The notes beneath the pieces were generated by a model, which searched no databases, was not told the origin of the DNA, and saw nothing but the letters and a program-made list of their open reading frames with translations. The position numbers and the translations under genes were made by a program. From assembly GCA_042095835.1 (NCBI GenBank), contig JBELML010000130.1, positions 1 through 17,913 of the forward strand: DNA of 17,913 nt. The letters are read 5' to 3'. This document shows positions 6,619 through 14,216 of the stretch, piece by piece. The stretch comes from DATFKA01 sp042095835. Lineage in GTDB: Bacteria > Bacteroidota > Bacteroidia > Chitinophagales > Saprospiraceae. The first letter of the stretch is position 1, and every line of letters starts with the position of its first letter.

Positions 6619-9580
6619 GCTACGGACTTTACTTTATCTGGTTTTGATATCCTGCAGTACTCATCTGTTAGGTCAGTCTCCCTATTTTACCAAACCTGCG
6701 GCTAACGACTTCCTAGGGGGCGTTACTATCCAAAATATCTACGAATCCAAGCTTGGCTTTTTATGGTTGGGTACCAACCAGGGCGTATTTAGATATGATG
6801 GCACAGATTTTAAGCAATATACCTTGCCTACCGATACTATAGCCCAATCTTCTATGGTGAGTACCATTTATCAAACCAAGGATAACCAGATGTTGATCGC
6901 CTTTGATGATGGCCGTCTCTATCGCCCTTCTTTCGATGGGCAACTTGTACCTTGGGATAGAAGTAGGGAGCTGCAAATCGCAGTACCCATTACAGGACTT
7001 TGGGAAAATCAAGACCAACTCTGGATGGCTACCTATGGACAAGGTTTGATTATTGCTACACCAGACTCTATTTATCGCTATGATCAAGAAAAAGGGCTGC
7101 TAGGAAACGACCTCTACGAAATGGTCGTTGATGAGGAGCATCAAAAGATTTATTTAGCAACGGATCGAGGCGTTAATGTTTGTAGCATGAGGGATGGGAT
7201 CGTTAATATTGAAACCCACACCGCTGAAAGTGGACTGCCAGGCTACGTTATCCAATCGCTTAAAATTGATAAGAATAAGACATTTTGTGTAGGTACTTTC
7301 GAGAATGGTGTTTTTTCCTGGGATCCAGAGACAAAAGCCATTATGCCGCTGTTTCAGGATTGGAATTATGGTTCTGTTACCAGCTTAGAGCTTTTCGAAG
7401 GGCGAGAACTTTGGGTAGGTACGGAGCGCCGAGGTTTAATTCAATATCAACTTGAAAGTCAAACTTATCGCCTCATTAATGAGGTCGATGGCTTGAGTAT
7501 AGGGCGTGTTGAAGATTTGCACAAAGATTCGGAAGGCAATCTTTGGGTAGTCTCCAATACCTTAGGTCTGATTAAAGCCAATCGCTATTTCGACTTTCTA
7601 GAAAAGAATATAGAAGCCGTTCAAAATATCCAGGCAATAGTTACAGACCAGAATAACCAACTCTGGATTGGTACTCAAGACGGCGTCTTTATCATGGATA
7701 AAGAAGAAGAAGAGGGCGAGAATAGATATAAAAAAGCCTTAGAAGATATTGAAACCAACGTATTGTCCTTGTTTGCTGATGAAAGAGGATATATGTGGAT
7801 CGGCACATTTGGAGACGGTATTTATATCTATGATCCTGATACGGATCAGGTTCGACATTTGACAAAAGAAGATGGGCTCGTCGATGGTTCTGTACTCTCC
7901 ATTGATGGCTACGACGATAAAATTTGGGTGGGTACTTTTGCGGGGGTTACCCAATTCATTCTGCCAGAGGATGTTTTTTCAGAAGTAGATATGTCCTATA
8001 ATCTCTATGATGCCGAGAATCAATTGAACGCGGCCTTTATCTATAAGGTCTTTGTAGATAGTAAAAAAAGAACCTGGTTAGGCACCGATAGTGAAGGGGT
8101 CAATGCTATTGAGGACGAGGATTTGAGCTACTATGCCGGAGCAGATTCTATACCTTTTAAGTCTGTATATTCTATTACAGAGGATTTGCAAGGCGATATC
8201 TGGTTCACGACTACTACAGAAGGTTTATTTAGATATAATGGAGAAGACTTTCTTCGTTTTGGTTTGGAAAATGGATTGAGAAACCTGAATATCACCAGTC
8301 TAATCACCGATGATCAAGGCAATATTTTGGTCCTACATACCAATGGAATTGATATCCTTGATCCTCTTACTGGCCAAGTTATCTATTATGATGAGGAAGT
8401 AGGTATCAACAATCTAGAGCCGAACCTGAATGTGGTCACTAAAGATAAAAATGGGGACATCTGGATTGGAGGCCAAACCCAGATTCTAAAGTATATTGCA
8501 CCAACGGAGCCTTTTAGAGTAAGTCCTAGGACAACCCTTGATCAAGTAGATGTAGCAGGTGATGTGATCAACTATAAGCAAAAAACGGTTTTCCCATACA
8601 ACGAAAATACCTTCCTTTTTAATTACAAAGGGCTTTGGTATACCGACCCCGAAGCCATTCAATATCGCTATCAGCTCGAAGGTCTTGATCGGGATTGGAT
8701 TACCACCCGAGATCAGGAAGTGAACTACGTCAACCTGCCTCCTGGTACCTATACCTTTAAGATTAGCTCTACTGCAAATAATTCCTTCAGCCAAGAACCC
8801 ATCGAGGCCTATCGGTTTACCGTGAAAAGACCGTTCTGGCGTCAGGCTTGGTTTATAATATTAGTAGCGGTACTACTTACTTGGTTGATTTGGATTCTAC
8901 AAAGAACGAGAGAAGGAAGGATTATAAAAGAGTCCAAGCTCAAGCAGGAAAAGATTGAATCGCAGTTGGAGGCCCTAAAAAGTCAGGTGAATCCTCACTT
9001 TTTATTCAATAGTTTTAATACGCTAGTAGCGATTATTGAAGAAAGTCCAAGGTCTGCAGTGAATTATGTAGAAAAGCTTTCGGACTTTTATCGCAGTATC
9101 CTTCAGTATAGAGATAAAAAGGTAATTCCACTCGCAGAGGAATTGACCGTAGTGCAAAATTATCTCTACCTATTGAAAGAACGCTTTGGTGATAAATTGA
9201 AAATTTCTATCAATACCAATGAGAAAGAAAGAGAATCTTTTGTTCCACCTTTGAGTATTCAGATGTTGGTAGAGAATGCCATTAAGCACAATGTGGTATC
9301 TTCTCATCGGCCGCTACATATAAAGATTGACCAGCAAAAAGGAGGTCAGTTGATTATCCGGAATACCTTGCAGCCCAAGCGAATTAAACCAAAATCTACC
9401 TCCTTTGGCTTGTCAAGTATTATCGCTCGCTTTTCTCTATTGTCTGATAAGCGAGTACAGGTGAACAAAAGTAATGGAGAGTTTGTAGTGGTCTTGCCAT
9501 TGATTAAATCTGACTTTAGCGAAAAAACATATATTGACCCAGCCATGCTCGAGAAAATCGAAGATGAGCTAGGACAGTAG
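6539..9580 (+). CDS. Sensor histidine kinase: two propellers, Y_Y_Y and LytS-type kinase
   Basis: This is a membrane sensor of about 1000 residues (numbering from the TTG at 6539). A hydrophobic signal segment (about 30-45, ending LLGQ) precedes about 13-14 Reg_prop repeats (LWLGT, LWVGT, MWIGT-type strands, about 50-660), which predict two seven-bladed propellers in the periplasm. A Y_Y_Y domain follows (about 685-765, with YRYQLEGLDRDW), then one membrane helix (about 770-790) and a short coiled coil. The cytoplasmic LytS-type kinase has phospho-acceptor His820 in NPHFLFNSFNTL and the ATPase N box VENAIKHN (Asn913). The usual Asp-x-Gly G1 box is replaced by RNTLQP, as occurs in Bacteroidota relatives. 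No ATG or GTG lies near the start: TTG 6539 is the only standard start that keeps the whole signal segment and would overlap the YceI gene by 80 bases. The LytTR regulator follows. Confidence 0.9.
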   Translation: MPSRKSYTKKLQKKSKYTFKLRWDKVRLRTLLYLVLISCSTHLLGQSPYFTKPAANDFLGGVTIQNIYESKLGFLWLGTNQGVFRYDGTDFKQYTLPTDTIAQSSMVSTIYQTKDNQMLIAFDDGRLYRPSFDGQLVPWDRSRELQIAVPITGLWENQDQLWMATYGQGLIIATPDSIYRYDQEKGLLGNDLYEMVVDEEHQKIYLATDRGVNVCSMRDGIVNIETHTAESGLPGYVIQSLKIDKNKTFCVGTFENGVFSWDPETKAIMPLFQDWNYGSVTSLELFEGRELWVGTERRGLIQYQLESQTYRLINEVDGLSIGRVEDLHKDSEGNLWVVSNTLGLIKANRYFDFLEKNIEAVQNIQAIVTDQNNQLWIGTQDGVFIMDKEEEEGENRYKKALEDIETNVLSLFADERGYMWIGTFGDGIYIYDPDTDQVRHLTKEDGLVDGSVLSIDGYDDKIWVGTFAGVTQFILPEDVFSEVDMSYNLYDAENQLNAAFIYKVFVDSKKRTWLGTDSEGVNAIEDEDLSYYAGADSIPFKSVYSITEDLQGDIWFTTTTEGLFRYNGEDFLRFGLENGLRNLNITSLITDDQGNILVLHTNGIDILDPLTGQVIYYDEEVGINNLEPNLNVVTKDKNGDIWIGGQTQILKYIAPTEPFRVSPRTTLDQVDVAGDVINYKQKTVFPYNENTFLFNYKGLWYTDPEAIQYRYQLEGLDRDWITTRDQEVNYVNLPPGTYTFKISSTANNSFSQEPIEAYRFTVKRPFWRQAWFIILVAVLLTWLIWILQRTREGRIIKESKLKQEKIESQLEALKSQVNPHFLFNSFNTLVAIIEESPRSAVNYVEKLSDFYRSILQYRDKKVIPLAEELTVVQNYLYLLKERFGDKLKISINTNEKERESFVPPLSIQMLVENAIKHNVVSSHRPLHIKIDQQKGGQLIIRNTLQPKRIKPKSTSFGLSSIIARFSLLSDKRVQVNKSNGEFVVVLPLIKSDFSEKTYIDPAMLEKIEDELGQ

Positions 9581-9613
9581 ATTTTAGTATAAACCAGTGG
9601 GGGTGATCTTGCG

Positions 9614-9628
9614 AATACACCGTGTATT
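9614..9628. promoter_or_regulatory. 15-bp inverted repeat upstream of the response regulator
   Basis: AATACAC-C-GTGTATT is a perfect 7+1+7 palindrome, 30 bases before the LytTR regulator's ATG. It could be an operator. LytTR proteins usually bind direct repeats, so a different regulator or chance is possible. Confidence 0.35.
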
Positions 9629-9658
9629 TCAAGTTCTTATTGCTAAATTTTTAAATAA

Positions 9659-10411
9659 ATGAAAGTATTAGTGATTGAAGATGAGTTTGCAGCAGCAAGA
9701 CGAATCAAGAAACTTATTAAAGAAATCCTTCCTGAAGCAGAAATAATTGGCCCAATTGATTCTGTAGAGGAGGCTATAGAGTGGTTTAAAGACGAGAATG
9801 AGGCGGACTTTGCCCTGATGGATATTCAGCTCGCTGATGGTCCCTGTTTCGATATTTTTGATCATACCGATGTAAATATTCCAGTCATTTTCACTACTGC
9901 CTTCGATCAATATGCTTTTCAAGCGTTTAAAGTCAGTGCAGTGGACTATCTCCTCAAGCCTATCAAGAGAGAAGAGTTGGAGAAAGCGGTAGAGAAATAC
10001 GCTCATATCACGAAAGGGCAAGCCGTCAATACAGACTACACAGAAATTAAGAAGTTACTCAAGCCAGAGAAGCCTCGTCGCTTCATGGTCAAGCTAGGTA
10101 CCCAAATCAGGCTGATCAGTATGGAACAGGTAGCCTACTTCTATACCGAAAATAAAATAACTTATCTCACTACTTGGAAAGGCAAGCGACATCCTATTGA
10201 TCATACGCTAGAGAAAATTGAAGAGATGGTCGATTCAGCTAGTTTCTTTCGAATCAATCGGCAGTTCATCATTCATATCGATGCGATTCAAGGGATGCAA
10301 GTCTACTCTAAGTCTCGATTCAAAGTAGATTTAGAACCAGATTGCGCTTTGGATGCTATCGTCAGCGCCGAACGCTCTCCCAGGTTTAGGAAATGGGTAT
10401 CTGGAACGTAG
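9659..10411 (+). CDS. LytTR-family response regulator
   Basis: The 250-residue protein has an N-terminal receiver domain (about 1-120) and a C-terminal LytTR DNA-binding domain (about 140-248). Receiver residues are all present: acidic pocket Glu7/Asp8, phospho-acceptor Asp55 in LMDIQL, Thr80 in FTTAF, and Lys100-Pro101 in LLKPI. The LytTR part shows FMVKLGTQIRLISMEQVAYFYTE-like strands and the FFRINRQFIIH block. It follows the sensor kinase by 78 bases on the same strand and is its expected partner. Its targets may include the gene-free region just downstream or the nearby YceI genes; this is inference. The ATG at 9659 follows an A/T-rich leader and the family start MKVLVIEDE. Confidence 0.95.
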   Translation: MKVLVIEDEFAAARRIKKLIKEILPEAEIIGPIDSVEEAIEWFKDENEADFALMDIQLADGPCFDIFDHTDVNIPVIFTTAFDQYAFQAFKVSAVDYLLKPIKREELEKAVEKYAHITKGQAVNTDYTEIKKLLKPEKPRRFMVKLGTQIRLISMEQVAYFYTENKITYLTTWKGKRHPIDHTLEKIEEMVDSASFFRINRQFIIHIDAIQGMQVYSKSRFKVDLEPDCALDAIVSAERSPRFRKWVSGT

Positions 10412-10644
10412 CAATGCTCATTCAATGGCAAGTTTTCCTTGTTCATCTCCTATTATAGCTAGTTTCGAATTCGAAAAGCCTCTATAAATGTACATTTGTT
10501 GAGGCTGTATTGCTTTGTAAGTTCAAGAACTCTTTTGAACAAGCAACTCCCTCTAATATGTGTTGTTCCTGGTCTAACAGCTTGTTAGGTAGAGTGTTTA
10601 CATATTTTTAAAAACATAAATTGATTGCCGTTTAACCTGGAATC

Positions 10645-10742
10645 TTCCTGGTTCAGCTAGGAAGGATTCCTGTTCGGAGTAGGAAAAACTGGTCTAGGAG
10701 ATATATTTCCTGTTCAGGGAGCTTTTTTCCCCGTTCGGTGGG
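10645..10742. repeat. Tandem array of about five degenerate 20-21-bp palindromic units
   Basis: Units with the pattern TTCCTGTTCrGnnnAGGAA follow each other. The central TTC (or TC) falls at 10652, 10673, about 10693, 10713 and 10734, so the period is close to two helical turns. The first two units (10645-10663 and 10667-10685) are both 19 bp with TTCCT and AGGAA ends; the later ones keep CCTGTTC or CCCGTTC. A related expanded copy starts at 10566. Clustered operator sites or RNA hairpins are both possible. Confidence 0.5.
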
Positions 10743-11206
10743 TTTTAATTGCGTAGCCTGGGTCGGTGTATTACATTTACAAGCGTAATGAAGTTACAGG
10801 GTATAATAAATTTTCGGTTCTTGGTAGTGATCATTTCTGAATGAATGGTAGTTACGCTACGCCTTCGCTCGGGAAGATCTCTACTAAAACCTTTTGAAAA
10901 ACAAAAAGAAGAATTTTTATAAAGCTATTAAGGTAATTTTCAATTCTTTAGTATCCATGACAACACCTCTAGGGCTCCTTGCCCATAATCTTCTATCAAA
11001 AGGAAATTTCAAATGCAAAAGGTAGTTCTCAAATAATTGGAATTATCTCCCTTCTTCCAATGATCTACCCAAGAGAAATTTAGATAATGTGTTTATTTAC
11101 TCTGGACTTTAATTATGCCAATTATTGAGTTGGATGTTAGTTTAGCCTCTTTTTTAAAAAAAGAAATAGTACAAAACCAATCACAGTCATCTTGATTGTG
11201 AAAATA

Positions 11207-11214
11207 TAGATTTG
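11207..11214 (+). promoter_or_regulatory. Candidate -7 element for the OB-fold/YceI operon
   Basis: TAGATTTG exactly fits TAnnTTTG, 63 bases before the start codon. No -33 TTG is found at the usual 20-base spacing; the nearest (11192-11194) is 12 bases away. Transcription from here would begin just before the leader hairpin at 11223. Confidence 0.4.
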
Positions 11215-11222
11215 GACGGATA

Positions 11223-11258
11223 AAACGAAAAAAGCGGGCACAATTATTTTTTTCGTTT
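11223..11258 (+). promoter_or_regulatory. Leader hairpin before the OB-fold gene
   Basis: AAACGAAAAAA (11223-11233) pairs perfectly with TTTTTTCGTTT (11248-11258) around a 14-base loop. It ends 19 bases before the ATG, and a second T run (11269-11275) follows. It could be an attenuator, an operator or a 5' mRNA stabiliser. Confidence 0.4.
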
Positions 11259-11277
11259 CGGGATTAAATTTTTTTCG

Positions 11278-11685
11278 ATGAAAAAAGGACTACTTATCCT
11301 TTTACCCATTTTACTCTTGAGCATCGGTTTCGGATATTATCAATATTCCTTGCCCATGCCCAAAGTAGAAGATTTAACAACCGATTATGAATTTGAAGCA
11401 GAGCAATTGTATCAGTTTTATTCTGCAAATGAGCAGGAAGCTAATACGCAATTACTCGACAAACTGATCCTCGTAACAGGAACAGTAAAAGATCTTGTGG
11501 CCGATGGCAACCAACTTAGCGTAATTCTTGAGGGAAATGACCTTGGTGGTGTTGTTTGTGAGATCGATCATCGATTAATAGCACAAACAAAACTACCCCA
11601 AATAGGTCTAGATGTACAACTCAAGGGTGTTTGTACAGGATTATTACTAGATGTAATACTTGTCGATTGTGTATTAATTGCTTGA
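11278..11685 (+). CDS. tRNA_anti-like OB-fold protein, membrane-anchored or secreted
   Basis: The 135 residues start with a hydrophobic N-terminal segment (about 4-21) that should act as a signal or membrane anchor. An OB-fold of the tRNA_anti-like type follows (about 35-135). Visible family features are the helix with YQFYSANEQEANTQLLDK, the strand LILVTGTVKDL, the GGVVCEID strand, and the closing GVCTGLLLDVILVDCVLI with conserved Cys and Asp. Despite the Pfam name, these periplasmic OB-folds are not known to bind tRNA, and their function is unknown. The YceI gene follows after 18 bases, so the pair forms an operon. Co-occurrence of these two families is seen in Bacteroidota, as far as I recall. 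The ATG is preceded by a T-rich leader with a hairpin. Confidence 0.82.
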   Translation: MKKGLLILLPILLLSIGFGYYQYSLPMPKVEDLTTDYEFEAEQLYQFYSANEQEANTQLLDKLILVTGTVKDLVADGNQLSVILEGNDLGGVVCEIDHRLIAQTKLPQIGLDVQLKGVCTGLLLDVILVDCVLIA

Positions 11686-11703
11686 TTACCAATTGCGAAG
11701 TTC

Positions 11704-12243
11704 ATGATTAGAAATGGCCTTTTTATTTTGCTGATTTGCTTGACTATAACCGTGGATGCACAGACTTACATGACACGGAATGGAAGTATTTCGTTCTATT
11801 CTGATGCACCAATGGAGAAAATTGAATCGCATAATAATCAAGTGACCTCAAAATTAGATGTGGCCTCTGGCGCACTCGATTTCGCCGTTTTAATCAAAGC
11901 TTTCCAATTCGAAAAACAGTTGATGTACCAACACTTCAACGAAGATTATCTAGAGAGTACAAGGTATCCCAAAGCAAATTTTCAAGGACAAATCACCAAT
12001 TTGAGTAGCGTAGATTTCAGTAAAGCAGGCACCTACCCGGTTACGGTAAGTGGGAATCTGTATCTACATGGAATCAATCGCAAAATAACCCAGAAAGGAA
12101 CATTAAAGATCAATGAGGCTACCATCAAGGCCAGTGCCCAATTTAGAATCACTTTAGAAGATTTCAATATTAAAGTTCCAGTTATACTGAAAGATAAAAT
12201 TGCAAAGACGGTACTTGTGGATGTGAGTGTCAATTTTCAGTAA
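11704..12243 (+). CDS. Secreted YceI-family protein
   Basis: This 179-residue protein has a signal peptide (about 1-19, ending VDA before QTYM) and a single YceI domain. Key stretches are GSISFYSDAPMEKIE, the central HFNEDYLESTRYPKANFQGQI, LYLHGINRKITQKG and the terminal ITLEDFNIKVP. It is a paralogue of the YceI protein at 6058-6618, sharing nearly the same motif order and length. The expected role is binding of an amphiphilic or isoprenoid ligand in the periplasm; the actual ligand is unknown. It is the second gene of a short operon with the OB-fold protein. Together with the gene at 419 it makes three YceI genes within 12 kb. Confidence 0.9.
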   Translation: MIRNGLFILLICLTITVDAQTYMTRNGSISFYSDAPMEKIESHNNQVTSKLDVASGALDFAVLIKAFQFEKQLMYQHFNEDYLESTRYPKANFQGQITNLSSVDFSKAGTYPVTVSGNLYLHGINRKITQKGTLKINEATIKASAQFRITLEDFNIKVPVILKDKIAKTVLVDVSVNFQ

Positions 12244-12663
12244 GTAAGGAAGTCTGCTAATAACAAATCATAATCAAGAAAATGTAAGACGACTGATTTT
12301 ACTTTCTGTAGGATACTTACAAGTATACTCAGAATCCCTAAGTCCATTTCTATGTCCTTCGCCCGCCCAGGCAAGGACATTTTGCGTTCTTATGTTGAAA
12401 TTTAATTTGTTTATATATAATTAGTTAATATTTACCGATTCGCTCTCAACCCCAAAAGAAAAATTTGTACTTTTATTACAAATCACGTAACTCATATAGG
12501 ACTAATGGCAGGGGATTAATAATGTCTTGCCGCTAGGAGTTCGACCAGATGTAGGGTTTAGCCTTGCATAGGTTTCCTTAACTTGACAAAGCAACCGATT
12601 ATAGATTAGCAAATATTTTATATACCCAGCGTTCTTACCGGACGCCTTGATATTCTTGACAAA
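12244..12663. other. 420-bp gene-free region
   Basis: No gene is supported; a 60-residue minus-strand frame at 12502-12684 has no recognisable domain and overlaps the next gene's start. The region contains a hairpin (12352-12380) that may terminate the YceI operon, and the inverted repeat TTTGTA-N7-TACAAA at 12465-12483. The latter overlaps a weak promoter-like TACTTTTA and may be an operator or promoter for the lipoprotein gene, about 180 bases upstream of it. Confidence 0.5.
12352..12380 (+). terminator. Possible terminator of the OB-fold/YceI operon
   Basis: ATGTCCTT (12352-12359) pairs perfectly with AAGGACAT (12373-12380). The GC-rich loop can add GCC/GGC pairs. Only a short T run (TTT) follows, so strength is doubtful. 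Confidence 0.4.
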
Positions 12664-13530
12664 ATGTACAAGACTCTTATTCAAAAAGGAATACTAGGAT
12701 TTATCCTAGTTGTTTTATTAAGCGCATGCAATGAGAAAACAAGCGCAACAGAAATTGTCGAAGCTGAAGTGCCAGAAAATAAACCTGATTATTTTCTAGA
12801 AGACGATGCTATCTTTGGTATCCATTTCGCTTATGACAAAGAGGAAGTCGCCTCCGCAGATACGAGGTCTTTTCTTCGGTATCAATTCTTTCCTGCCTGG
12901 AAGGATCTTTTTCCAGGTAGCCAAGCCTACTACCTACGTCCTGATCGCGGACCTAGAGCAGGAGCAGAGATGATGCTTTGGATTTTCCAAAACAAAGCCG
13001 CTCGGAACGAATACTTCCCAGAGAAAGATTTTCCTACAGAGAAGTTTGAAAGCATCAGAGGTTCGATCAACTGGCTTTATACCGATACCACCTATTATAA
13101 ATATTTCGAGGCGGGTTGGAATGGTACAGAATACTCCGCTGATTACGAAGTCTTAGATATCAACCAGGAAGTCAATAAGGAGTGGTTGGTAGATGATGCT
13201 ATAATGGTCTTCGAACATCTCGACTTGAAGCCAGATGTCGATACCGCGGCCTTCGAGCAATTTGCACGTACAGAATGGGCGAGCAGTAATTCTTCTCCAA
13301 ATCCAAATGTCCTAAAAGTGCTCTTGAAATGTGTTCGCGGTTACCGGATGACGGGCTACACCCAACTTTATATATTCTCCAATATTCTAGAACGAAACGA
13401 CTATTTTCCTTATGAAGGTAGGCCAGTAGAAGCGGGCGAAGTCAAAGTTGATCCCGAACAAGTCGCCTTAGATAAATATGCTGAGCCAACAAGTGATGAA
13501 GAAGAAGGCCACTATGAGGTCGTTTATTAA
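12664..13530 (+). CDS. Lipoprotein of unknown function
   Basis: I do not recognise this 288-residue protein. It begins with a lipoprotein signal: a basic start, a hydrophobic core and the lipobox LSAC with Cys22. An acidic linker (about 27-47) leads to a mixed alpha/beta domain rich in aromatic residues. Notable stretches are FGIHFAYDKEEV, RYQFFPAWKDLFPGSQAYYLRP, GAEMMLWIFQNKAARNEYFP and the late YTQLYIFSNILERNDYFPYEG. The last 40 residues are acidic, ending YEVVY. No catalytic motif stands out. It stands alone on its strand, has a long upstream gap and shares a terminator with the convergent hydrolase gene. An envelope-attached binding or structural role is plausible but unsupported. Confidence 0.8.
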   Translation: MYKTLIQKGILGFILVVLLSACNEKTSATEIVEAEVPENKPDYFLEDDAIFGIHFAYDKEEVASADTRSFLRYQFFPAWKDLFPGSQAYYLRPDRGPRAGAEMMLWIFQNKAARNEYFPEKDFPTEKFESIRGSINWLYTDTTYYKYFEAGWNGTEYSADYEVLDINQEVNKEWLVDDAIMVFEHLDLKPDVDTAAFEQFARTEWASSNSSPNPNVLKVLLKCVRGYRMTGYTQLYIFSNILERNDYFPYEGRPVEAGEVKVDPEQVALDKYAEPTSDEEEGHYEVVY

Positions 13531-13534
13531 TGTG

Positions 13535-13568
13535 AAGTAGTTCGTATTTAATAGAATACGAACTACTT
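13535..13568. terminator. Bidirectional terminator between the lipoprotein and the hydrolase
   Basis: A perfect 14-bp stem (AAGTAGTTCGTATT at 13535-13548 with 13555-13568) closes on the 6-base loop TAATAG. It sits between the convergent stops at 13530 and 13582. T tracts are short on both sides, so it may act mainly as a barrier or mRNA 3' end. Confidence 0.7.
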
Positions 13569-13581
13569 TATCAATTGATGT

Positions 13582-14208
13582 CTACTCTTGCGTGAGTATT
13601 TTATTAGTGATCTCAATCTCCTCCTCAAAGATGGTATGCGGAGCTCCTGGATAAATCCGTTCATTAACTGCTGCTCCCATTTGCTGGAGAATTCGAGTGG
13701 TGTCTTGTACGCGATGTAGCGGTACGTGTGCATCAATATCGCTACAACCGATCAAGATAGGTGTGCCTCCAAAATCTCCTTTGTAATTTTCTTCTTCGAT
13801 TTGCTCTCCAATGAGGCCTCCACTATAGATAAAGGCCCCTCCATATCTGTGGGCATTTCTTGCCAGAAACTCACTGACTAAACAAGCACCCTGGGAGAAA
13901 CCTAAGAAGTATATGTTTTCTTTAGAGATACCAGCCTCTTCGATCTCTGCTAGAGTAGCAGCTAGTACTGCCAAACCACTGCTCAAGCCAGGTTCGTTTT
14001 GAGCTTTTGGTGCTAAAAAACTGAAAGGGTACCAAGTACGATCCTTAGCAGCGGGTGCAAGCAAAGCAAAATCATTAACTTTTAGGTGTGGCGCCAAACC
14101 CAAGATACTTTCTGGATTAGCACCTCGCCCGTGTACAAGGATCATGGCTTTCTTGGCAATACCCAAACCCACGCCTTTATAGCTTATATTTTTTTCGTGT
14201 TTATGCAT
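13582..14208 (-). CDS. mhqD: MhqD-like alpha/beta hydrolase (carboxylesterase/phospholipase family)
   Basis: This 208-residue cytosolic protein is a compact alpha/beta hydrolase of the carboxylesterase/phospholipase type. The oxyanion-side motif is VHGRGANPE (25-33). The nucleophile elbow GFSQG puts the catalytic Ser at 105; Asp157 or Asp159 (GCSDIDAHVP) and His191 (APHTI) complete the triad. No signal peptide is seen. It lies 8 bases downstream of the ring-cleaving dioxygenase gene on the same strand, so the two form an operon. The same pairing (MhqD with MhqE) serves in Bacillus subtilis against quinones and hydroquinones under MhqR. That role here is inferred from gene order and family, and no MhqR-like gene is in the window. 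The actual ester substrate is unknown. Confidence 0.85.
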   Translation of the reverse strand: MHKHEKNISYKGVGLGIAKKAMILVHGRGANPESILGLAPHLKVNDFALLAPAAKDRTWYPFSFLAPKAQNEPGLSSGLAVLAATLAEIEEAGISKENIYFLGFSQGACLVSEFLARNAHRYGGAFIYSGGLIGEQIEEENYKGDFGGTPILIGCSDIDAHVPLHRVQDTTRILQQMGAAVNERIYPGAPHTIFEEEIEITNKILTQE

Positions 14209-14216
14209 GACATCTC

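Larger units (their letters stand above)
10412..11277. other. 866-bp gene-free region with several palindromes
   Basis: No reading frame with recognisable content was found on either strand. Structure is present: palindromes TTTCGAATTCGAAA (10463-10476) and AAATGTACATTT (10486-10497), an imperfect hairpin around 10521-10540 (GTTCAA/TTGAAC), a 6-bp hairpin at 10574-10588 (CTAACA-GCT-TGTTAG), the tandem array at 10645-10742, a GTAG/CTAC hairpin near 10848-10860, and a CAATCA/TGATTG repeat at 11178-11198. The region may be a regulatory or small-RNA locus, or decayed DNA. Confidence 0.5.

Noticed and set aside
6539..10411. Hybrid two-component system (HTCS) of polysaccharide utilisation type
   Set aside because: Kinase and regulator are separate proteins, the regulator is LytTR rather than AraC, and no SusC/SusD or glycosidase genes are present.
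10645..10742. CRISPR array
   Set aside because: Units are contiguous, degenerate and about 20-21 bp without unique spacers, and no cas genes are nearby.
11141..11165. T6/A7 palindrome around 11150
   Set aside because: It is a low-complexity A/T run; pairing is expected by composition.
12530..12570. tRNA-like GTTCGACC in the gap before the lipoprotein
   Set aside because: The flanking bases do not form the T-arm stem and no acceptor or anticodon arms can be drawn.
12502..12684. Minus-strand frame of 60 codons
   Set aside because: It overlaps the start of the lipoprotein gene, has no domain and no promoter; composition looks like non-coding DNA.
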